Source: Zopfochytrium polystomum (lineage: Eukaryota > Chytridiomycota > Chytridiomycetes > Chytridiales > Chytridiaceae). From it: 34,264 nucleotides of DNA. Numbering within the stretch: position 1 is the first letter of the stretch; the number at the start of each line of letters is the position of its first letter. Shown one piece after another: positions 9,847-18,797 of the stretch. Where the stretch lies: positions 1 to 34,264 of the forward strand of contig JAIVFJ010000482.1 of assembly GCA_025765615.1 (NCBI GenBank). The letters are read 5' to 3'. Below the pieces are notes generated by a model, which was given only the letters and a program-made list of their open reading frames with translations, was not told where the DNA came from and made no database searches. Made by a program: the position numbers and the translations under genes.

Positions 9847-12477
9847 TCAAAATTGTATGATAGAAGAAGCGCCTTGACCCAAAGTAAACATATTTTGCCT
9901 TGAGAGGAGCTGGAAATTACCACGAGATTCAGTTGGAAGCCAGAAACAGGCTTTTGTGACATTGAAGATGAACCAAACACCATCACTTATCACAGATTCA
10001 AGAAACCCTTCCTCACTCTGCAGTCGCTGTCCTGACGAATTACGTGAACTAAAGTTGTGTGCCAGGGTTCGACCTGTGAGTGTGATATCGCTTCTGCCCC
10101 CTGGCAATGCTGTTCTAAGCTTGACGAATATTCTCTTGCCATTTCTGTCCTTCAAAACAACATATTCCCCATCAGCACTAAATCCAGATGATATTTTGAA
10201 TGAAAAACCATGAAGCTTATGCAGCTCCTGGCCAGTGCAGGAATTCCAAATCCTCACTGTCTCGTCACGACTTCCAGACACAACAAACTGCCCATCAGGA
10301 CTGAATGCTGCAGAGTTGACATCACGAGTGTGTCCCTCCAGCTTATGCAGCTCCTGACCAGTGGAAGCATTCCAAATCCTGACTGTCATGTCATGCCTTC
10401 CAGACGCAACAAACTGCCCATCAGGAATGAATGCTGCAGAGGTAACCCAACCAGAGTGTCCCTCCAGCTCATGCAGCTCCTGACCACTGGAAGCATTCCA
10501 AATCCTGACTGTCTTGTCATTACTTCCAGACAAAACAAACTGCCCATCAGGACTGAATGCTGCAGAGTTGACATAATGAAAGTGTCCCTCCAGCTTCTGC
10601 ATCTCCTGGCCAGTGGAAGCATTCCAAATCCTGACTGTCATGTCATAACATCCAGATACAACAAACTGCCCATCAGGACTGAATGCTGCAGAGGTGACTG
10701 GAAGAGAGTGTCCCTCAAGAATATTCAAACAGGAGGGCCAAGATCGTGGTTGCCCCTTTACAACTTTGGGGCATGACACACTTCCAGGCACATTCTGAAC
10801 AAATGTTTTAAAAAATTCAGAGTCGCTTGGGGAGAATGGAACAGCAGTGAAGTAGACTTGCAATGCAGATGCCCTGAGTGGAATGAGAAACTTTTGCAAA
10901 ACCCTTTTCATGTCTTCCATCAGGGTGTACAATGGTTCCTCTTCAGGAATAGCGGCAAGACTCTGGAGCTTTCTCATGGCAGGAATCACCAAATGGAGTG
11001 AGTCTAGCAAGCTGCATGCTTCCAAGTAGTGATGTCCGTGTTGCACACGAAATGTTTGCAATTGATCAAGAAGAGTCTGATCAATCTGAAGGAATTTGCC
11101 GAAGGAAGTACTCTTGACTGGATGTTTCCTCATTTGTGCACTTGGCTGTGCTGCGTCTTTTGTTCTGCTAGGCATCTTGAAAAAACTGAAAAATGAATTC
11201 TCTTCTTTGGCCTTTGTGTCTTGTTTGGGGGACAATGTCTTGGAGGGTTGCTTCTCTTCCACTTCAATAATCTCGCTGGTTGTTTCCACAGAGGAGTCAA
11301 AGCAATGCTCCCAGAAGTGCTTTACTGCGTATCGGACATGCTCAGGGATTCCCTTCTTCACCTTCTCATCAAAATCAGGAATCTCAGAATGGAATTCTGA
11401 GAATGGCAGATCACAGATATTTAATTTCAGGTTTTCGTCCATTGCACTGATGCACAGCCTTGCAAATTCAGTGTGGCTACTTTTTGAGTCAATCTGAAGA
11501 GACAACTTGCATCTTTCAGGAGTTATCAGGTAGTCCTTAACAGATTTGTGGAAAATCCTAATCTTCTTGGTGGAACCATCAAGCACAAGGATAGGATTGA
11601 GCATCTGGATGCACCTCATCACAGTTTTAGGTTTCTCCTTGTCCAGCAGAGAGACAATGGCTGCTGCAGTCAGAGGTTCATAGGCAAGAACAATGACGGA
11701 CAACACAGCACAAAGAAGATTTTCCAAAGAACTCGCTTTGATAGACTGAAGGATGCCATTGAATATTCTGTCATACATCAAGTCAATGCTTCCATCCATC
11801 TTGTCACCCTCGGTAAGGTCTTGAATTTGCTCAAGAGTGATTTTTTCAGTCTCTAATTTCCCCAAATAAGTGCAAGCAGTCACAAGCCAGACAAAAATTC
11901 CAGCAGACTTTGACACCAGAATCTCGGATCCCTCATCAACAATAGATTCCTCAGCATTTGAAGACCAGAGGAAATTTCTTGTGAACTCAATCTGGTCTTG
12001 AGTGTTCTCCTCTGCAGTTGGCTCAATCTCCTCAAATGGAATCTTCTCAAAGGCTTTCACAAAATCTACTTCAGGGCGTCCAGTCATGAACATCTTCACA
12101 TTATCAGGAAGCAGCCCGTCCAGCTCTTGAAACACAGACAGAATCTCATTCCTCTTTCCAATGGCTCCACACTCATCCAGGGCATCCACAACCAGGACCA
12201 CAGGTACATTCAGCTTCTTCCTTTCAACAACCTTCTCCAATGGCTGAACAAGCAATACTTTCATCATCTCAAACACAGATCTGGACAGAATATCTGGATT
12301 GTCTTGCTTGACTTGAAGCAGAATCTCTCCATACTGAAGACTGAACTTTGCAAGACCAAACACAAGAGTCAAGACCAGGTTCTGAGCGCTGCTGCGACAA
12401 TCGTCATCATGCTTGCAGAAGAACAAGCCACCAAGCATCCCCTGGGCCTGCAGCTCCCTGGAGACCATGGCTGCCAT
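9847..12477 (-). CDS. 5'-truncated NACHT-WD40 receptor (copy 1)
   Basis: An open frame of 876 codons from ATG 12475-12477 to TGA 9847-9849, highly similar to the copy at 24071-28898. The match to copy 2 stops at 12480, just after the Walker A motif: copy 2 has GVAGVGKSVMAAMV, and here only MAAMV remains. PB1 and TIR domains are also missing. Present are Walker B (VLVVDALDECG, residues about 93-103), a sensor-type TGRPE, the helical region, and four 42-residue WD40 units plus one degenerate unit. Without a P-loop it cannot bind ATP normally. The frame has nevertheless stayed open and, unlike copy 2, has no frameshift before the WD40 part. It could be a recent 5'-truncated pseudogene or a decoy/regulatory form. 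Confidence 0.8.
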   Translation of the reverse strand: MAAMVSRELQAQGMLGGLFFCKHDDDCRSSAQNLVLTLVFGLAKFSLQYGEILLQVKQDNPDILSRSVFEMMKVLLVQPLEKVVERKKLNVPVVLVVDALDECGAIGKRNEILSVFQELDGLLPDNVKMFMTGRPEVDFVKAFEKIPFEEIEPTAEENTQDQIEFTRNFLWSSNAEESIVDEGSEILVSKSAGIFVWLVTACTYLGKLETEKITLEQIQDLTEGDKMDGSIDLMYDRIFNGILQSIKASSLENLLCAVLSVIVLAYEPLTAAAIVSLLDKEKPKTVMRCIQMLNPILVLDGSTKKIRIFHKSVKDYLITPERCKLSLQIDSKSSHTEFARLCISAMDENLKLNICDLPFSEFHSEIPDFDEKVKKGIPEHVRYAVKHFWEHCFDSSVETTSEIIEVEEKQPSKTLSPKQDTKAKEENSFFSFFKMPSRTKDAAQPSAQMRKHPVKSTSFGKFLQIDQTLLDQLQTFRVQHGHHYLEACSLLDSLHLVIPAMRKLQSLAAIPEEEPLYTLMEDMKRVLQKFLIPLRASALQVYFTAVPFSPSDSEFFKTFVQNVPGSVSCPKVVKGQPRSWPSCLNILEGHSLPVTSAAFSPDGQFVVSGCYDMTVRIWNASTGQEMQKLEGHFHYVNSAAFSPDGQFVLSGSNDKTVRIWNASSGQELHELEGHSGWVTSAAFIPDGQFVASGRHDMTVRIWNASTGQELHKLEGHTRDVNSAAFSPDGQFVVSGSRDETVRIWNSCTGQELHKLHGFSFKISSGFSADGEYVVLKDRNGKRIFVKLRTALPGGRSDITLTGRTLAHNFSSRNSSGQRLQSEEGFLESVISDGVWFIFNVTKACFWLPTESRGNFQLLSRQNMFTLGQGASSIIQF
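10216..10719 (-). repeat. Four tandem 126-bp WD40 repeats (copy 1)
   Basis: Four consecutive 42-codon units, each starting LEGH and ending TGQE.., nearly identical apart from unit positions 5-7, 9, 25 and 27. A fifth, diverged unit follows. The paralogue has eight units. Confidence 0.95.
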
Positions 12478-12479
12478 CA

Positions 12480-12526
12480 CAGCTTCTTGCTTTCAACAAC
12501 CTTCTTCAATGGCTGAACAAGCAATA
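12480..12526 (-). other. Stray 46-bp NACHT fragment at the truncation junction
   Basis: AGCTTCTTGCTTTCAACAAC and the bases following it repeat 12210-12257, the part of the NACHT gene encoding QPLEKVVERKKL, with only about two mismatches. It is fused exactly where copy 1 loses its 5' end. This indicates a rearrangement between NACHT paralogues or a template switch. Confidence 0.85.
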
Positions 12527-12965
12527 GACGACGAGCACGATGCCGCGCTTTACGAAATGGAGTCTCGTGTGACGGAACTGGAAGAGAAAATCGAACAGCT
12601 TCAAGGAAGGCTGGAGCTTGCTCAAAGCCACTGCAAACACACGGCCGAAAGGCTCGCCTCGGCCGAAAGCAGCGGCGCACATTGACAAAGAGCGACTCGT
12701 GGCGAACATTGAGGAGCTGCAAAACGAAGCGGAGAGGTTGAAAAACGTGGAGTCGAAGCTTTTGGAGGACCTGCGACTTTGCCATCAGGCGGTAACGGCG
12801 GGCAGCAGCGGTCGGCGATGGCGCGTCACCGTCGTCCGCCGCCGCCGCGGTCCCACCCTCTGCAGAATGTCTGGCGGCAGCCCTTGCGGCCGAGGCCGCG
12901 CCCGAGGCTGCTCTCGTCTGCCCGAGCCCCGCTTCGAAAGAGGGGATCTTCAGAGTCGACCTTGA
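12509..12965 (+). pseudogene. Coiled-coil protein fragment, frameshifted
   Basis: The ATG at 12509, itself inside the stray NACHT fragment, opens a frame with heptad-like RVTELEEKIEQLQGRLELAQ, ending with TGA at 12683. A second frame from about 12660 continues the same style (ERLVANIEELQNEAERLKNV) through about 12800. One indel near 12675 therefore splits a single coiled coil. The protein family is not recognised. No counterpart is seen in arm B. Confidence 0.5.
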
Positions 12966-13192
12966 CCACGATGACTGTGTTGAGGTATTGCTGGCCACTC
13001 CCGTAACTCCCGTCGCCCCCCCCCCCGCCCGATCGCACGCTTGCTAACACCCCCTGCCCAGCCGCTCCCCACCCGCCCTTCCCGTCGCGCCCTTGCCCTC
13101 GGCCACTTCTTGCGCTTCGCCCAACTCCCAGCCTCCGCCATCTGCCATCCAACCTTTGTTCATCTCGCCGCGGAGTTCGACATCACCGTCCT

Positions 13193-13575
13193 GATGCCAT
13201 CGGTCGCCGAGTTGGACGCCGCCATTGGCTGCCCCGAACACTTTGTTGCGGTCGCTGACGGCCTTCCCTCGAAAGCGCAAGGCACCCACCGACGGCGACC
13301 GCGACGACGGCCACGACCGCGACCGTGCTTCCGTCAAGCCGCAACCGCCGGCCTCGCTCCTTCGAAAGCGAGGTCGCCCGCAAGGGCAGACGACCGCGGC
13401 GGCAGCCAAACCAAAAAAACAGGCTGGACTTGTTCCAAAACAGACAAACGCAACACACAGGAAATCCACCTTCCTCATTGCGATGGACGCCAACGAAATC
13501 CAGCTCAATATCGACTTGATCTGCAATCCCCACAGCGACGCTTCTGGAGTGGCAAGGCTGACCCAACTATATTGA
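13193..13575 (+). pseudogene. KDM3-like N-terminal fragment with AT-hook (arm A copy)
   Basis: Inverted counterpart of the 5' end of the demethylase gene at 18207-21341. It starts MPSVAELDAA as there, but an extra T (ATTGG instead of ATGG near 13225) shifts the frame and destroys the second Met. In the shifted frame RKRKAPTD and the AT-hook-like RKRGRPQGQ follow. Similarity to arm B ends near 13388, after which an unrelated Lys/Ala-rich stretch runs to a stop at 13575. The zinc finger and JmjC domain are absent. Confidence 0.6.
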
Positions 13576-13789
13576 CTGTATCAATACCACACAGCAGCAA
13601 TTGTTCGAAGAATGCGAGGCAAGCGATGGCTGAAACGGCATGCAGTCTTTGCTCACCACAAGATGCTTTCTGCAGCCATCGAGCAGCAAGTCCTTCCCAT
13701 ATCCACAAGGTTGATCAAAACTGCGATCCGAACCTCTTCCTTTAGTGGCGCAAGGTAGCTGGAAGAGATGCGCCATGGTCACAGAGCAC

Positions 13790-14530
13790 AAAAGCATGAG
13801 AATCTACACATGGATGTTTTGACGTTTGAGTTTGAGATTCTGATCCATTTGGCAAGTAAGTGTTCTTCTGCTGATCAGTTTGTTGTCATTCACAATGGAG
13901 TCATCTTGTTGAAAAACTCGCATCTACAGGCAAACTCCCAAGGACCCGTTACATGAGCACTCAGGAGCAAGTGGTGATCTTCTTCACCTGCGGAACCTGT
14001 CCAACCGGCTTGTCCAAGAGTGATTTCAACGATCAGGCAATACAGTCTCTCGGTCCATTTGGGGCGTCGTTAGAGCATTGACATCACTGTCAAAGGAGTA
14101 CCTCAAACTTCCTTGCTCATCATCTCTGACCCCGCCAGAGATTGCAAACGATCCAAAGTTGTTCCCATACTTCAAAGACTGCTTTGGTGAGATATTTTGC
14201 AGTTTTGATTCTGTTGGTGGGGCTGATTCAAAGAGGCACTTGCTGGTCAATTTTGATTACTAAGGGCACGTGATGGATCCCACGTTTCTCCTTGCATTGA
14301 AGAGGCACAATCAACTCCCTGGAGGAATCAGAAAGGTGCTCTGAGCCAAAACGTACTTGCTGTTTGTGGGTTTGATGTGATTTTCCAATATGATTCAGCA
14401 GGGTGGGAGGGCAGTGCACACAACTCAAAGGTAGGAAATGCCATGTTATGCACGTTCCGCGTTCTAATGTATTCAGGTGCTGGAGGATGCGAGAAGCAAC
14501 AATTTCGAAATCCCTCGGGGCAAATACTGT
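13790..14530 (+). mobile_element. PIF/Harbinger transposase remnant (arm A)
   Basis: Frame-broken coding remnant. About 13910-14100 resembles the N-terminal helix region (QEQ..IF... then a FQRS-like block) of Harbinger transposases. About 14262-14450 matches the DDE_Tnp_4 catalytic core in pieces, with a DG at the first catalytic position, NRKG/ALSQNV-like and AGWEGSAH motifs. Several stops and indels make it inactive. It is the inverted partner of 17233-17985. Confidence 0.7.
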
Positions 14531-14567
14531 GAGACTATACTCACTCCTTCGACCCTGGGATCTGGGC

Positions 14568-15422
14568 CCTAGAGCGAGGGAAAGCAAATAATAGGCTAAA
14601 ACTAACTTTATTGGGCTGTTGTCTAGGGGGTGTTTCAACCCTACTACTTGCCTAGTCCACGAAGTATCCCTACTGATCTGTCTAACAGGGGTCTCAAACA
14701 CAAAGAATGAACATTCAGAGGGACAATCCTCTGAAGGATTGGTGCCAGGGCACCGATTACTCGCGTGGCCGTGGGCCGATGCGAGGGGAAACGGAAGGGC
14801 ACTCCCAAGGGCGCAACACAACTGCAGAATAAAGAGAGAGTAGAGGGAAACGGGGGTTTTTATCTCAGGAACCTAATCTCAAATACAACAGGAGCGGTTA
14901 ATAGCGACGGGACGGACAGGGCGCAACCTAGCGCCCCTTGTCGCGGAGGGTGCTGCAGGAGCCCTTGTCGTCGCCAGCGACGGGGGGGAGAGAGAGAAGG
15001 GAGTCGACTATGTAGGGGTCGGAAGGTCGCCAGCAGGGAACTCGCACACGGAAAAACCTGCAATCGTACACGCACCCCGCCGGGCTGTGTCGGCACGATC
15101 ACTCGACCAACGGGCTTTATCACATTGCACTCGTACTCACGCATCTCACTCTCACAGCAATAGGACCGAGGCAGGCACTCGTAGATCGAACTCTCAGGTG
15201 TCGCGGGCTGCACCGAGTGCAGCCAGCAACACCCTCGCGGGGACGGGAAGGTTGGGGATGACGACACCGTCGTCGTCGCCACCACCACCACCGCCGTCGC
15301 AGCGGGCGAGTACCCGTGATCCTCACTCCAACACAGAGCCGGCAATGTCACACAGTCGCTGGTGGGGCCAGCTGCATTCCCCACCCACGGCCCCTTAAGA
15401 GGAGCCCCACGAAGGGACCATG
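14568..15422. repeat. Dispersed repeat R1, copy 2
   Basis: Same orientation as 5516-6330. Its left end reads CCCTAGAGCGAGGG without an adjoining LTR, so it serves as the empty site for the Copia insertion. A minus-strand frame of about 194 codons (14860-15444) runs through it; no domain is recognised. It sits near the centre of the inverted duplication and is not part of the palindromic match. Confidence 0.75.
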
Positions 15423-15942
15423 TACACACCTGGGTGTGTACCATCTCTCACTACCCTCACCTTGCGAGCCAGATGGATTTGAAGGGACTCTGTATTGGTG
15501 CCAATGGACAGAAATCAGATTGAAGAAAACAGGAAAAAGAGAAATGGCCCAAAAACAGAGAGAGAAAATTGACAAGTCAACCCCCCTGACTTGGAGCATC
15601 CACCACAAATGCTCTAAGTCCCCCCCAACCCTATGCATGTATGTACAAGTGGCAAAAATAAATAATAAATTAGGCGGGCTTGGGGTACGGCCTGTCAGGC
15701 ACCCCGTCCCTAGGCAGTCGGGCAGTCTCTGTTAGTCACCAAAAAAGAAAATATGTTGAGAAAACCCTGGTGCAACGGAAACTGTTAAGACAAAAGTAGT
15801 AAAAGCAGACCCAATAATAAAGACAGGTTAGCCGCAAATACACTTTGATAACGCCTTGGAAACTAAAGAACTGGGAGCAATAATAGGGGTCCCGATCCTT
15901 GCGGTTTTATGACAGGTACGCTTGTTTTTGCGGATAAAATCC
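15423..15942. other. Centre of the inverted duplication, no gene
   Basis: No coding sequence recognised. It may hold degraded downstream pol sequence of the Copia fragment that begins at 15943, since that fragment reads on the minus strand. Confidence 0.4.
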
Positions 15943-16317
15943 CTAGACTTTATCACTGAGACCTCGGTGTAGTCTCACAGTTTTGTGTGTGAACAAGTGG
16001 TACACTCTGCTCTTCACATAGGCTGCATACAATAGGGCATGTGTGAAGAAAGAAGGTTTGAGTCTCGGCACAAGGATCATGCAGTTTGCCATGTCTTTGA
16101 GTGAGTTGACTTGCCTTTCTGCTAGTCTGTTGAACTCCTTTGTGTAGGATAGACTAGGTTCGAGAGTGATGGGAGGGTGCTGAGTGTCAGCCCAGGTCTG
16201 GAAAAACCCTGATTTGTAAATCTCTCCACAGTCACTTCGAACACCAACCACATTTGCATTGTGATGCAGTTTGAATTTCTCAATCGTGGATCGGAAGTGA
16301 TCTGAACCCCCCCCCAC
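15943..16317 (-). mobile_element. Ty1/Copia integrase core fragment
   Basis: A 124-codon minus-strand frame shows the rve integrase pattern: VRSDCGEIY (second catalytic Asp in the RSDNGGEY-type motif) and, about 35 residues on, NRLAERQVNSL (catalytic Glu of the N-G-x-AER motif), followed by the usual A.YV..R..H block. Gag, protease, the first catalytic Asp, reverse transcriptase and RNase H are not seen, so it is a truncated remnant. Confidence 0.8.
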
Positions 16318-16514
16318 AAACTAAAATACTATTTCTGCTTATCATTCTCAAAAAAGAACAGAATACTCTCGGACTTCCCCTCCACAAAATCCAACGCGCA
16401 CTTCGCGACGTTTTTCTGCTTCTTCCTTCCTTTCCTTCCTTCCTTCCTTTCCTTACTTTCTTCTTGGTCCACCGCATCACAACTCGACTTTAGCAAAAGC
16501 CCCTCCACTGATTT

Positions 16515-16880
16515 CCCCAAGCGCAAAAAAAAGGGGGGCACGTGCCGTACCAGTGATACTTCGAAGTAAAATAACTCGAAATTTGATCATCAATCGCAAC
16601 GTTTCTGCCGTGTGATGGGTTTTCTGCGCGTGCGGACGGGGGTCGGCCCGGTGGAAACTTTGCTCAGCGCAACTGAAGCAATACATACAGCACACGATGC
16701 GCGAAGCAATTCAATATTACGTGCAAGCACGAATAAGGGAAATTAACGCTGGAATCCGCCCACTTCCGTCCTTCGGCTTCGACCTTGGGTTCGTTTGTCC
16801 AGTCAAGGGGGGGCGAAGGCGGGGTCTTTCTCTCTCGAACGAGTGCAAAAATGTGGAGCGCGTGAGCGAGTGTGTGTGTG
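16515..16880. repeat. Dispersed repeat R2, copy 1
   Basis: Direct repeat of 22455-22855, beginning with an A-run and the palindrome GGCACGTGCC, then GTACCAGTGATACTTCGAAG in both copies, and fading in a TG microsatellite. No coding content recognised. Confidence 0.8.
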
Positions 16881-17232
16881 TGGGTACCCGCCGTCCGCAG
16901 GGAGGCCGACAGAGACAGAGAGTCGCAGAGAGGGAGAGAGAGACAAAGAGAGAGAGATAAATGTTTCAGCTCCGCCGTTAGCTTGCTTCTAGGACCGCCT
17001 GTCTCTGACCATTTATTAGTAGCAGTCGAGCGAAGCCCACACTATATATAATGGCAGAAACTGCCCTCGCCCCTCCCTGCGGTTCTGCACACTGTGGCTA
17101 TTTATCAGTCTTGTGTTCAGATGGTTGAAATACTAACCGCTCGTTTCCTTTTGCAAATTCCTTCAAGTGATATCTAATGCATCAGTATTGGACTAACATG
17201 GATGATGACAATGCATAGGAGCATCAGCAAGG
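16881..17232. other. GA-rich and unassigned spacer
   Basis: Contains a GA/GAGA-rich simple repeat (about 16905-16960) and a TATA-like CTATATATAATGG near 17042 without a convincing gene downstream. Confidence 0.4.
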
Positions 17233-17985
17233 TAGTATTTGCCCAAGGGACTTCGACATCGTTGCTTCTTGCATCCTCCAGCACCTGAATACATTAGAAC
17301 GGGGAACGTGCTTAACATGACATTTCCTACCTTCAAGTTGTGTTCACTGCCCTCCCACCCTGCTCAAACATTTTGGAAAATCATATCCAACCCACAAAGA
17401 GCAAGTACGTTCTGGCTCAGAGCACCTTTCCGATTCCTCCAGGGAGTTGATTGTGCCTCCTCAACACAAGCAGAAACATGGCATCCATCAAGCGCCCCTT
17501 AGTAATCAAAATTGACCAGCAAGTACCTCTTAGAATCAGCCCCACCAACAGAGTCAAAACGGCAAAATATCTCACCAAGGCAGTCTTTGAAGTATGGGAA
17601 CAACTTTGGATCGTTTGCTTTCTGGCGGGGTCGGAGATGCTGAGCAAGGAAGTTTGAGGGACTTCTTTGACAGTGACTTCAATGCCCTAATGACGCCTCG
17701 AATGGACTGAGAGACTGTATCGCCTGATCGTTGAAATCACTCTTGGACAAGTTGGTTGGCCAGGTTCCTGCAGCAGATGTTTAAAAAGATCGCCAGTTGC
17801 TCCTGATTGCGCATGTAACGGGTCCTTGGGAGTTTGCCTGTGGATGCGAGTTTTTGAACAAGACGACTCCATTGTGAATGACAACAACTGATCAGCGGAA
17901 GGCCACTGATCGGCAAATGGGTCAGAATGTCAACTCAAACGTCAAAACATCCATGTGTAGATTCTCATGCATTCGTGCTCGAACG
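17233..17985 (-). mobile_element. PIF/Harbinger transposase remnant (arm B)
   Basis: Reverse-complement partner of 13790-14530. On the minus strand the blocks appear in order: a GKLPRTRYMRNQEQLAIFLN-like N-terminal region, a FQRSGDT-type helix, GALDGCHV (first catalytic Asp), NRKGALSQNVLALCG, AGWEGSEHN (second Asp position shifted or lost) and GKYYLADAP near the end. Internal stops and frame changes show that it is dead. It lies just beyond the 3' end of the KDM3-like gene. Confidence 0.75.
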
Positions 17986-18206
17986 CTCCTGCAAAACGAT
18001 GTCAGCAGCAGAAAAGCGTGGGGGGCGATCTTGTTGCAGCGCGAAAATTGCAGAAGATAGTCTGCTGCGTCCTCCGCCACCTCCAGCGAGATTGCCCAAG
18101 CCGGTCCACTGGCTGAAAGATAATCAGTTGGGCTGAAATTGGATTTGGCAACGGCTGCTAGCGGCACAGTTGGCGTCTTGCTGGTCGCCGACGCAGCGGG
18201 CGCTGC

Positions 18207-18760
18207 CTATGGTGGCTCCGGCGCTGTCGGAGACGGCGCAATCGGGAGCGTGGCGGCCGGTGGCGTCGGCGGAGACACTGGCGTCACGGCCGGGACAGAC
18301 ATCTTCCTCTCCTTTTTAACGTCCGGCAGAGGCACGATCGGCCTCACCACGCTCTTTTTCGGCGGTCGTGGCGCCTCGCGCATCTCCAGTTCCAAGGGCG
18401 GTTCCACCATCGATCCTGGAGGGGGGCGCTTTCGCTTTTTCTGTATGGCTGATTCAAGCGTCGGCTCCGCCATCGGGGTGTCGACAGGAACGGCGGCGGC
18501 GGCGGCGGCAGCTCCTGCGGCAGTTGCGGCAGTGGCAGCTGCAGCTGTAGTGGAAGCCGCAGCGGCAGCCACGACGGCAGCGGCGGCAGCAGAAGCCTTC
18601 TCCGGGTCCTCCACGGTCGATGTCCAAGTGTCCCAAATGATCGACTTGGGCTGGAGCAGGTCCTCGCGCCGATGCTGGTGCGAACGACCCAGAGTTCGCA
18701 GCTTGGCCGCAAGCGCCGCGCACTCGCGGAGGTTTTCTGGGCTGACAAAGTCGGCGGCGA

Positions 18761-18797
<37 letters not shown>

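Larger units (their letters stand above)
7790..14530. repeat. Inverted duplication, arm A
   Basis: Blocks in ascending order each have a reverse-complement partner in arm B: 7790-7880 with 34163-34264; 8866-9846 with 28899-30453; 9847-12480 with 25761-28898; about 12953-13388 with 21145-21580; 13796-14530 with 17233-17972. The order is perfectly nested, as in a decayed giant palindrome centred near 15.9 kb. Material between blocks differs between the arms. Confidence 0.85.
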
